DNA of 64,000 nt, taken from positions 372,001 to 436,000 of the forward strand of contig NW_026570235.1 of NCBI RefSeq assembly GCF_019649055.1, given 5' to 3'. Shown one piece after another: positions 1 through 11,400 of the stretch (position 1 is its first letter; each line of letters begins with the position of its first letter). The DNA comes from Paramacrobiotus metropolitanus (taxonomy: Eukaryota > Tardigrada > Eutardigrada > Parachela > Macrobiotidae). The notes below the pieces were generated by a model. The model was not told the DNA's origin and made no database searches. It was given only the letters and a program-made list of their open reading frames with translations. Position numbers and translations under genes: made by a program.

Positions 1-80
1 ACACAGAAGCCATGCACCTTACATTTTTCGTTGGGTAAATAAAACTTAAAAACCAGGCAACTTCAGACTCACGAGTGCAT

Positions 81-86
81 TTTATT
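81..86 (-). terminator. AATAAA polyadenylation signal of UNC50
   Basis: A canonical AATAAA on the minus strand lies about 65 bp downstream of the UNC50 stop codon. Confidence 0.6.
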
Positions 87-151
87 GCAATCGCCGAACA
101 AATTAGCGAAAAACTTAACAAATTTTTTTATCGAAATAAATAAAAAAATCT

Positions 152-1119
152 CTAAAGAGCAAAAACAGACTGATAAAGGCTGACAACAGTGCGAGAAATA
201 TTCCATTGCATTACTATGCAAACAACATACGTCGCTAACAAGAGAGGAAGAAGCGTTAAAAATCTTTTCGTATTCCGAAGATATGGAAGGGAGGAATATC
301 CCAAAAATGTTATGTACACATAATACGAACAGGCCAGCAGATAAATAGTATCACCCAAAAACACCGACAACAGATTTGTCGAGTTTAACACGTTTTCATA
401 GAAGAGAGGCTGCACAACGTGAATGCAGGCCAAAAACGGGAACGCTGCATTCAGATGTATGTCAAACGAATAACCCCACTCAACATCCTGCGTCAGATCA
501 CTGCGAAATAAATGATTTGTCAATGTCCATAAGGCGGTGGCAATCAATAAGCCCGTCCCAATGCAGTCCACAAACACTGTCCAGGCCAGGAGTTTGAAAA
601 AACCAGCCACGTATCCCAAAAACTGCACCGGGCCATGGTGAAACATCACGGTCATCAAAGCCGAAGACAGGCACAGAAATCCAGCAAACAAAACCAGAAA
701 AGCAGGATCATCACGGGCAAACTGATTCTTTGTCTCTTTGCGACTAACAAAGTGGCGATAAACTTTCCGGGGAGCAATGATAAGATTGACCATCTGTAAA
801 AACAGTTTCGAAATTGATATACACTGGAAACATGAAATCAGAGGTAATTATCCAGTTACCAGTTTGTCGCCACTGTACAGTAACGAGTTACAAATAGCTA
901 CTGGTTACATGTCAATGTGTGATGTGTTGCAAAACAAGTCACATTCGAAAATCGAAAACTCTTAATCACTGTTACAATCTTAAGCACCTGCCACGCAGCG
1001 AACTGAAAATCCATTTGGTCATAGCGCTTCAAACGTCGTAAAAATCTCCATCGTTTGGCGGCTGCTGAAAGTCTTTCACTACAGCCATATGTGGAAGGAA
1101 TGGTCAGCGTAATTGCCAT
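152..1119 (-). CDS. UNC50: UNC50 family Golgi membrane protein
   Basis: Two exons, 1119-988 and 793-152, joined in phase 0 across a 194-bp GT-AG intron (donor after FAAWQ, acceptor before MVNLII). The protein is 257 aa, against about 259 aa for human UNC50. Family hallmarks are the N-terminal SAAAKRWRFLRRL basic stretch, QMDFQFAAWQ, TKNQFARDDPAF, VEWGYSFDIHLNAAFP and YYVYITFLGYSSLPYL. About five hydrophobic membrane segments are visible (near residues 75-95, 107-133, 160-176, 188-210 and 222-241). UNC-50 proteins reside in the Golgi/ER and are needed in nematodes for trafficking of acetylcholine receptors; that role is family knowledge. The start ATG at 1119 is the first in frame with the conserved N-terminus. 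The gene is divergent from the PNUTS gene. Confidence 0.96.
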
Positions 1120-2230
1120 GGTCGCTAAAAGCAGCTAGACTGCTTCCACGTAATACATGCGACAGGTCCAGTTCAGATTTCCACTTGACGATGGTTGGAC
1201 TTTTGTCTGTAAACACCAGAAACACAAAACAATCGAATGCCCACAAACAGCTGATCAAAACGACCAAGTCAGGCTCCGCTTAAATGAATAATGAATAAGA
1301 TGCGATTATGAATAAATAAGCAAGTAAGTAAAGCACCATAATTCCATTTTTCCTAGATCCGGTCTACTCGTTCAATAATAATGATTTAGTGAGTTCAGTG
1401 ACTTTAGTCTACCTAGTATCTATGAATATCCAACGAGCTGCAAAGTTCTAGCGATTAACAAATTTTTAAATGAGCAGAGACCACAGCGTATCGCATGTAC
1501 TGTACCTTCTTGCAGCCTGAAAATCCAATTTTTTGTCTCTTCGTAAACGGTAAACAGTGAACTACGTACTAAAGATGAGTAAAAGAATAGGTTTCAAACT
1601 TTCAAGCCTCCGATAATCAAGTTTCATCAACATAAGTACGTAAGAAGTCACTATGAACTATGCACGGAATAGTTTGAAGAACCTTTGAAATCTTTAAAAT
1701 AATCAAAGAGTAATCTGTAACATTCTAAAAATTATCTAAGAATTTCAATTATTCCGAATTTTTTGACATCGATTTTTTAAATACTTGAAGTAGTCATTTG
1801 ATTGTTTGTGTCATGACGTAGCACCAGCCACTGTACTAGTGTGAGCACTACTCCAGTCGGAGTCGAAATCGTCCAACGTGGGTGACTCAGTCAAAGTCAA
1901 GCATTGCAAGCTGGCTCCTCATTGAATGAGTTCTGAGTGCCAAGATCTCGTGAAATCTATGAGCTGCAGTCACCAGACACTAGATGCCATCGTAGTGTAG
2001 TAAGATATTTATGCAATCGAAAAAAGTGACCTTAAATTCTGATTTTCTCCCACGAAGCTTGTTTAGAACTGTGAAATGCATTGTATTTGAGTAAACCTAC
2101 TTATTATTAGTTCTTGGACTTGACAATACAAAACTCAAAAGGTTGAGGTACAAATACGAAACCCTGAACGAAAAAACCACACTCGACTGTCATCGACAAA
2201 TCTTCCTTGTCGATAAGGCTTTGTATCAGA
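1120..2230. other. Divergent intergenic region UNC50 / PPP1R10
   Basis: About 1.1 kb between the two divergent start codons. It must hold both promoters. I see no TATA box at a convincing place and no conserved reading frame. In particular I find no exon encoding a TFIIS N-terminal domain that could extend PNUTS. Confidence 0.6.
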
Positions 2231-5200
2231 ATGTCTAGCTACCTCGGAGGCCCACAAAACCTCACTTCTTTCCACAATGCATTAGATGGATTCAAAAGAA
2301 AGCCTTTTGAAGATACACTTGACAATGTAAAACGCAGGAAGGCTGACGCTGATGTGCCTAGTTACGCTGGCACAGGCCTTAAAAGAACGCCATCCTACGA
2401 CGCACCTCCCGATTCTCAAACAGAGGATGCTCCTGTTAACAAGTATATCGCAGATGTTGATCAGCATGAGGAGGATGAACTGTCAAAGATTGACTGGTCC
2501 AGTAAGTGTTAAATTATATGTATTTTTCCATAATATATTTATTAACATTTTTAATTCTTGGCAATCGTAATAAATCTCCCATTATTGTCCGTGTAAGCCA
2601 TATCCTGAATTTTTAGATGGACGGCGCCGAACGATTGCAGGACTGCTCACCTGTTTGTACGACAGGAGGAGAGAAAGAGAATTCACACCACAGGCCAAAC
2701 CAGTGAAGAAGAAAGTTCGTTTCGTGCGCGATGAAAAATTGGTTAAAACTCGATTTTTTGAAATGGACGAAGAAGAAAGAGGTAAACTACGTGAAAACTA
2801 CTTCCGCGAAGAAATCTGTGAAGGCATAATAAATGTCCGTTATGCATACGAGGAATTGTTTTGTACACATTTGTATTTGTACGTCCCACAGGCACCAGTG
2901 CATAAATTTTCCTTTTGCATAAACACAAAGTTCAACGCATAAGTTTCCTTTTTGTAATTAATTATTATTTCCCGTTGGGAAATTATTATTTGATCGTAAT
3001 CGGGAAATTGCCGTTTAAACTGTATTGTCTAAATAAAATCTACTTGTTTTTAATGCTCCATAGGCTGGTTAAGGGGAGACTGGGGAGTCGAGACGGTCCT
3101 CAGACGGATAATCGTATTTAGTTAATATGTAATTATCTTACGTTTTGTGGTATTTTAAAGAAGGGTGTGCCGTGGTGGCAGTTTACAATTTTATAGAAAT
3201 AATATTGAAGTATATCTTTTTTTTAGCAAATGTGTACAAGAACAAAATTCAGGCGGAACAACTTGGTATAGACTTGAAGCAGTTATCGGCGGAAGAAGAA
3301 CGGAGGAGCTTGGAACAAGCTGCCCAGAACGAATTAAACCACCATGTGGAAAGTACCGATGAAAATCCCTGGTTTTCACCGCCTCGAATTGCCCGACTTC
3401 CGGCACCTTTGGTTGAACGCGGATTCGACAGTGTAGAGAAGCTGGTTTTTCATGCAAGACAAATGACTACGCTCTCCGCACTGTATCTTAACAGAGAAAA
3501 GTATGCTCATAAATCGCTATGTAGGAGAAACCAGAATAGTAATTCTGCTCTGTACGCTTCCGGTATGAAAGATACACTTAGGCAGTCGTTCTGTTGGGTT
3601 CATTGCACTGGGTTGATCTAGAAGTCCAGTCTTGTCGGGATGGTGGAGAACGCAGCATTGAAGTGCTTGACCACGTCATTGACATGATTCTTGGGCTTCC
3701 GGCACCAATGCGTTCGGCTCTTCCCGATCCTCGTTACCGAAAGAAATGCTAAACAACTGAGTGATTTCAAATTCTCATTTTTTGACGTAAAGGCCATCAG
3801 CTTGGTCTGAGGAAAGCTCTCGTCTGGCGTTCGTCCTAGGCGACAGTATTTACGTTGTTTCATTAGCCACATGATCTATGAATGCGCTGTAGTAACTGAC
3901 TTCCGAAGGGCATCGAGTTTCCTCGCGTTCGAGAGCAGACATACGATTTTGTGGTCAAACGGTCGAAGTGCAGCTCAGTGCCCCATTAACTGTAGTGTTA
4001 ATTTGGAGCGCAATGAATTAGGCCCAGCAACGCCCAAGGCTGTAATATACCACGGCAATTAATCGATTATGACCATAAATCTAATTTAAACTTTTTTTTT
4101 AATTTAGCCTCCCAGATAGTCCAGAAGAGCCAACTGAATCTCTGCCGACATCAAGTGTAAAACATGTCCTGCTAGTGAGGCCAGGGATGAACATGAAACA
4201 GCCACTGCCCGCCGAAATAATCCCTAGCGGCCCCTTACCGGAAGTGCCTGAGTTACCTCCAGCACCAGCTCCGGTTACACCTACCTTTACCGTTCAGCCA
4301 GTCACTGCAGCAGCTCCGGTGAATAGCACGTCGCACAATACGTTTCCGGTCGGTCAGTTGCTTCCGCCGAATGGTCTAGCGTTGCCGGCAGATCCAGTTT
4401 CCAGACCTGCACAGCTTGTTGCTCCGATGTCAGCACCAAAGTCCACAGGTAATTAGAGTTAGCAACTAGCATTCTTATTGAGGCTTAAAATTTAGAACTT
4501 CCAAATAGGTACTCAAATAGTCAAATGTAAGTGTATAGTTTCCGGCTTATTGTTAAAAAATGTCCAAACTAATGTTGGTGGAAGTAAGTGCAGCTGTGTG
4601 GATAACTACTATTACATTGCAATTGTTTAGGATTTGGAGATATTGCTCATTCATCTTCCGCAGTTCCATCCTTTGCACCCTCTAGGCCTTCTTTTCTACC
4701 GGCGCCAATAGATGCTTCCTTTCGCGCACAAGGTTCCCGTTGTTAGAGATAATCTCGAAAATCTCAAGCTGCTTCCGAAATCTCAGAGCACATGCGTCCG
4801 TTATTACGTGCTGTTGTACAGATCCTGCACAGTATTCTATATTGGTGATTTTTGTTGTTGCTCTTTGAAAATACGTACAGATTATTCAGGAATCTCCGGC
4901 GTAATTCCACCCTGTATATGCATCTCAGAGGTACAGTAACATTCTTCCGGTTGTTGAGTACATGTTCATGTACTGCAACTGGCGACCAGATTGAAAGTGG
5001 TAAGAGAGTGCCGTTGCGCGTTCGATGGTTTTCAACATTAAGTATAGGTTTCCAGTTTCCAACAATATAAATTACTTATGTAGCAAACTGGCAGTGAAGC
5101 CGAGGAAGCGAATTCGACTTCATATTACATAAGGACTGTTTCACCGTAAACTACATCGTTGGTATTCGGTCACTATACGTAGCAAGCAGCACATTAGCTG

Positions 5201-7548
5201 CGTTTTACATTCAGGGATAGATTGTTAAGGAATGCCAGCCCAAGTGCCGAACCCACAATCGCCATACTCTTTTTATCAAAATGTATCAAAGTATTGCTTT
5301 TTCTCTCGATTGAAATTATAGCAGTTTTGGCCAGATCCTACTTATTTTTAACGACCAGATAATCGATTACAAGCTGTGGTGATATGCCATACAGTGTAAA
5401 ACTTGCATCCCAGACAAGTTGAACAACCCTTTTTGAAAGGTCACCGGGAGCATCGTATGTATATTGTATACCCATTGCTGTTTGTCAGTCTGCCCTTAAC
5501 ATTCTATAGTCTGTTTAAAGAAAATTAATTGAATTTATGTTAAAAATTGTGTAAATTTGGAACGAGCGAGGTATAACTACGGCATACGAATATTTTGCTT
5601 GAATACGCGTATTATTGTACGTATTACCGTAGCCTCCGAAAATTTACTGTATTTGGCATATGGTATAGCGACGGGCAAATAAAGAGCGTTGACGGACGGG
5701 CAATGGTAGTCGCTGAGGTCCCGCATTTTTTCGGCTCGTCCGGGTCTCATTTTGAGACCAGGTAACCAACAAATCCCGACCCGTATGATGTACTCTAGAC
5801 GTATAGAAGTATTGTACATATGGCGATCAAAGCTCCGGCCCGTTTGAAGATTAGCAAAACGGGAGTCGGTCTCTTTTTCAATCCCAACCCGTAGAGTCAT
5901 CACTCATCACTATTCGTGTGTCTCATATAATTTGGTAGTGCGACTGTGCCAGAACAAAAGCACTTAAAATTACGAATATCTATATTTTTGGGAAATGAAA
6001 GCACTTTCTTAATTGTCTGTCCTTGGCTATATATGATGCGGGTCACTTTTTTCACGGTGCTAATCCACAGCGTCATACCCTTTCTCAAAAACAAATTGTT
6101 AGGATTTCGCCTTTTTCGGGGTTCACCATGGTTCATTTCTGTTTGTTCCGTAGACTAATGTTTTTCATAATACAGATTAACTATTAAGTGTTGCTTTCTG
6201 ATCCGTTCAACCATAGGGCTTATACCCCTCACGGTGCCATTTTGTTGTACGTGATAAAATCATAAAACATTATGCTCAATGTGTTATCGATCGCAGACAA
6301 GTTTTCCTATGTTTAAGAACTACCGTAATTAGCGATTTGTATCCCCAGGGTGGCATATAGAATATTTCGATCGCCTCACTGAGAAACCTTTTACTGCGGA
6401 GGGGTAGGGTGGACTAATAATTCGATAGACACGGTATTTTTGAAACTGAAATGATTATTTTGTTCTAATTGTAAGTTCGGACTTTACCTGTACTAGGCCC
6501 TTAGTGGTAATTACTGCTGCAGGATTGTTGAAGTATAAAACTTCTTTTATGGGAAATACATTCCCCTTATTTTAATTAGTATAGGAAAATAGTGCATTTC
6601 AAGACGTTCGATTAACTTGATGATGTGCATGCCTTCTTGTTTGGCTAGGACGACTGTGATTTTTACAGTATATTGGGTTTTTGCATGCACCGCTTTCTTT
6701 GCCAGTAGCCACTGTAGTTTATATTTATAGGTCTATTTTGAATTCACCGATGCATTGATGCAAAGGTCAAAGTGCGCTGCTTCAGCCTGCTTGCAAATGC
6801 CGACACGGTGTTTTGATGGTCACAACCTAGAGTAATGTCAGTACACTACATTAGAAAAAAATCGGTTTTGGTTAAAATCTGCATTAAAGTCGTAAGGATC
6901 TGTTAAGCCTTGTTATACAGTTAAAAGTTCAAATTTATGAGATTGTATAAATAAGCGTGTATTTATGGAATTTGTGAAGTGTTGTGTTGTTTACCTATTA
7001 GTATTAAATTTGTTCTGAGAAGGATTGTTCAATCTCAAACGGTATAATTTGATTTTAATATACGATCGCGACGATAACTATGAAATTCGTGTCTGACGAT
7101 GTGCTCTCAGGTTTGGAAGCTTAAAATAATGAGATACTTCACTGGAAGTGACCTTTCAAAACCTGAAATGTGGAATAAAACAGTTGTTGTCTTTCTAGGA
7201 AGCGGAAATTCTGCCTTCCAGCCGTCGTTTAACGGAATTCCACAGTATCAAGTTGCCGGTGGACGAACGGACGGATACAGCCCGATTGCACCGGCGCCCC
7301 TGCCCTCTGCACCGTCCACTCGACAACCCGATTATCGTCCTGCCTTCCCTGCCCACAATGTTCGCCACAATGGGCCTGCTCCCCCCGTCCGGCATGATAC
7401 TAACGGTTTTCGACCACATGCCGGCGATTTCGGTAGCCGTGGTCCACAGCAACGGCCGCCTGCGCGAGTGTGCCAATATCAACATTTGCCCGGAGGTTGC
7501 CGGAATGGAAATGCCTGCCGCTTCCTACATGTCTCCTCGAAACCGTAA
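2231..7548 (+). CDS. PPP1R10: PP1 nuclear targeting subunit (PNUTS), short form
   Basis: Six exons: 2231-2501, 2617-2781, 3227-3500, 4108-4448, 4631-4732, 7199-7548. The sum is 1503 nt, 500 aa, and every junction keeps phase. PNUTS anchors protein phosphatase 1 in the nucleus and works with the 3'-end processing/termination machinery (family knowledge). The RVxF docking motif KKVRF is at residues 122-126, followed by FEMDEEERANVYKNKI, close to human FELDETERVNVNKIKD. A block ending in LYLNREN with PRIARLPAPLV matches the human PW..PRPLVLPSPLV..LFLNKE block. A C-terminal CCCH zinc finger has C476, C485, C491 and H495 (C-x8-C-x5-C-x3-H, the spacing seen in vertebrate PNUTS). The start is the ATG at 2231; an in-frame TTG 24 nt upstream is not a credible start. 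The protein is about half the human length and no TFIIS N-terminal domain is visible. The last intron (2466 bp) has a weak GTTCCC donor. Confidence 0.9.
4733..7198 (+). other. Large last intron of PPP1R10
   Basis: A 2.47-kb intron from GTTCCC to TTTCTAG that restores phase between exons 5 and 6. No reading frame in it resembles PNUTS. An additional small exon cannot be excluded because human PNUTS is much longer in this proline/glycine-rich part. A short hairpin (GGTCTC...GAGACC, 5743-5759) is the only structure noticed. Confidence 0.55.
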
Positions 7549-8020
7549 CCTTGGCAGCTTCTTGCGTTATTATTCTGGTGCATGAGTTTGTTCACTTGTT
7601 TGGTGACGTACGGTGGGGTTTGGCATTTGTTGGTGTCAATATGGACGATGAGATTTCGTTATTTTCCTAGGGTGACCAGTGCTATCGTCTAGCTAACACT
7701 ATGGTTTTTGAATCTAAGCAATCTAATTTTATAAAAGGACGAACATGTGGTACCTTGATTTCACAAATGTTTGAACTGCCTGGTACGATTCTGATGGTAT
7801 CGTATTAATATCATGATTATTATTAATTTTGGAAATACTACCATACCGTAATTTACTGAACTTGATAAACTGATTTAGTACAGTGTATGTTCGATGATTA
7901 AACTGATACCGTGAATCGTTCAGGGACTACCGGAAATAGTTGTGCAGGCAAATAGAAATGTTGTGAAATAGTTGTACTCGCAAAATCAGCATGCAACGGC
8001 CAACGAGTAACTTGTCACTG

Positions 8021-8026
8021 AATAAA
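8021..8026 (+). terminator. AATAAA polyadenylation signal of PPP1R10
   Basis: Canonical hexamer about 470 bp after the PNUTS stop, before the tail-to-tail MTMR gene. It implies a 3' UTR of about 0.5 kb. Confidence 0.55.
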
Positions 8027-8431
8027 GTCTGTGTCGGCTTTTAGCGAAATTCTTTCGAATTTTTGTAGAGGTTTTCAGTCATATTTTTTGCAGACTTTTT
8101 TTAGGTAAACAGAGTAGAACTTTGCAGTATAGAGCCAAATGCCAGGTAGACCGAAATGCTTTACTTGGGTTAATTGCACACCATCCCGTGCAGGCTCTGG
8201 CTACTTCCACATTGACATGGATAACTAATAAAACGAGTAACTGCACTTTGCAGACAACCAGTCACCGGGATTAGACAGAAATAATAAATTAATAGAAAAC
8301 AATTTGATTTTAAAAAAGTATAACCATTGGTGGATATATATAAAATATCGTTTTGTAACAAAGGGAGCAGACCAAAATCAAATCACAATCAAATTGGGCA
8401 GAACAACTCGAACTTATACGAAATGGCAGTC

Positions 8432-11400
8432 TTAAGGAACCTTCTCGGTTTTTTGGCTCTTTTGTAGTTTGTCAGATTTCTCCGCAAAGGTGGCATTTTT
8501 TTCTTTGATGGGAGAAACGCGCGATCTTTCGTAGCACAGCTGGCATACCGGCACGGGTTTGTTTGAATAAAGGCCTATTAAAGGAGCGTGAGTATCCGTG
8601 CAACGACGACATACCACATCACCGCACTTCCAACAATGGTACTAAAAGAAACATAACAAATTGTAAACCCATACAGCATTTTTTAAAAAATGCGGTTCAG
8701 GAAGCATGTTTATGAAATTTAAATGATTACGTGAAAGTGGTCATATTACGAGTACTAAAGTTAGGTATAAAAAGAAGAGGGGGTTTAGAAATTAAAGCGC
8801 CACCAAACTGAAGTATACATTCCAATCTCCAGAAACACCATTTCTACACGGGAACTAATACTTCACATTCGAAATTTCAAACTACTACTGCTTTCGAAAT
8901 TCGAGAGAAGCCGTAAAGGCAAAACACGCACCTTGACTGTAAACTGCGAGAAAGGTGTTGAGCAAACACAATATCTGACATAGCGTATGGGCTTCCAGTC
9001 AAGTGCTACGGATTTAATTATCACAGAAGCGTTCGGATAGTCATCCCAATTCATGGAAGAGCCCATACTGATGCTGCTCAGACTACCGTGTGGCGACGAC
9101 ATTCCCGCTCCGTTGGCTGTCACCGTCACGAGGGGATTACGTCGATGATGAGGAGGATTTGCCAGCATTTCCTTTAATAATGCTATTCGCTACAACGCGC
9201 AGAACACTATGTCACCGGCTGGAATGATGAAACCATTAGATGTAAGGAAAAAATCGCACACACATACACGTTCGAGGTACAACGCATGATCCTCCAGGGC
9301 ACTCGAGTGATCAATCAGCGATGTTACCGTATCCAAGAGCGGCTCACGTGGATGGACACCCTCTTCGAAGCGGCTATAGAGGGTCACCCACAATCTGAAT
9401 GCAATCAACAGAGTGCATTATCACATCAGCAACATCAAGAGGAAATAGTCGCTCGCGGTACCTCAGCTGCTGAGCTGAAATGTCAGGAAATAATAATGGA
9501 GTTAATCGGCATCGTTCCGGATCGTATAAAGGGTTCAAGTACTCGTTCAAATGCCGCTTCATGTAGCCCCATAACGAGTAGGTTCGCTCGGACAGCCTAA
9601 CAAAGACACGAAACTGTAGACACTGTGTGGCATTTTTACAAAGAAAATTAGTGCCAAGTTTCGTTCGAAAATTAGTGCCAAGGTTATTCCAAATTTTGTT
9701 ATAAACGTACGGTTCGGGAACCGTACGTTTACCCGAACCGCACGTTTATAATAAAAGTAGCTTGCTCTCCAGTATACTGTACAATTCCACTAGTGCAATA
9801 AAAAATTCAGTACAGTACTAGTAGTAAAAATAAAAATTATCGTTCAATTATTTATAATAGACTGTAACGGCTAATATTCAGTTCGTTCTTAATCTAATCA
9901 AAGCCCCTGGAAAAGGCTCAGCGTTGCCATTTCCTCTGCCTATAACCTATCCACCCCAGCGTGCACAAAAATAAATCACTGATGCGCATGCCGTCAGCAA
10001 AAGCCTAAATATTTACTTCAAATCTCGCCGCTCCTTCTCATTATTCCCAATGAATGTCCCAAACTGACAGCTATACAGATGATCATGTAGCACCAACAGG
10101 AAGCGTTCGTTGAACTGAAATGCGTAGGGCTTCTGACAGAGCAATTGCCAAACACAATCCAGGAACTGCGCAAACACCGGGCTCTGCTCCCTTGATGTAT
10201 CAATAACCATGTTGACGGCACTACTCGGTGTGATGGCTGGACTGACACCTCCGTTTCCGAATACCGGCCGCAGGTGTCCGGCACGATCGGAAAACTTATG
10301 TCCAAATGCCAACCATTCTTTTTCAATCAGCGCCTAAAACGCAATACTTATGATGCAAAAATTAGCAAGATTTGCAACTACACAGTTATCACAGTAAGTT
10401 TACGACAAGTCAGCCCAGCAAACATGCATGCTGTTTTCTAGTGCTGCGTCGGCTGCGACGAAAAGGTACTGCTTAATCCCTTCATTATATTTTTACCGTT
10501 GTTCCAGTTTCTGTACACAAACATTAACATTTGGCACTCACCATGAATCCATGTAGCGTACGATAGTATGGATCCAAGAACAAACATGCGAGGGAGCAAG
10601 TCTGAGCAGTCCTATCCCAACCATCAGAGCAATGCACTAGGACACTATGACCTTCAGTTATTTTCTGCAAAGGACACAAGGTATAATGAAGACCTAAGAA
10701 TCCGACCTCTCTAACTGTAAGAATTAGGCCTTTATACAGTTAGAACAACGAGCGAATTTTTGCGTGCATACCGGGAAAGGAAGTCCAGATACTGGAGTAC
10801 AGAATCTCATACTCTTCCAGTTTGAACTACTTACCTCAGCAATAAATAAAGACGCATCCAAAATGGAACGAATATGTTTTAACCAGCCGGTGGCTTGTAA
10901 CCCGCTTAAGAAGGTAGAATGCGAAGGTAAACTTAAGTCCTCGGATCCAGTTTTCAAATCACAAACTAAAAGTCAAAACATGGGAAGAATTATTGTATGG
11001 ACGGTGACAGCGCATCCGATCAATTCTTATTTTTACAGAAATTTCCAAGAGTCGAGCGTCCACTGCTCTCATGGATGTGAGACGATCACTCACCACAGGG
11101 ATGGTAAACCCCTTTAACGTAAGTAATTAGTTTTACACTTTACTAACCTTCAACCAGCTTCTGCAACCCGCTGCGCATGACATGGATGTTTTCAATGCTG
11201 AAAAATTGCACTTTCATTCCGACGTAATTTGCTTCAGTCTCATAACCTTTTCCTGTAGCTCGATTAGCCATCGCGTTGATCTATAAAATACAACGCATTT
11301 CGTAAAACAGACATTTATAAAAGGAAAAAAAACATTCCTTACACGGGGTCGAGTGTCGATTATAAATACGGTTTTCGACTCCGGTGTCGACCGCAGTATG

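Noticed and set aside
2782-2942. Extension of PNUTS exon 2 to about 2862 or to the stop at 2942
   Set aside because: The donor GAG|GTAAAC at 2782 yields DEEERANVYKNKI, matching human DETERVNVNKIKD; reading on loses similarity.
5577-6158. Open frames in the last PNUTS intron
   Set aside because: No similarity to PNUTS or other families, no paired splice sites in phase.
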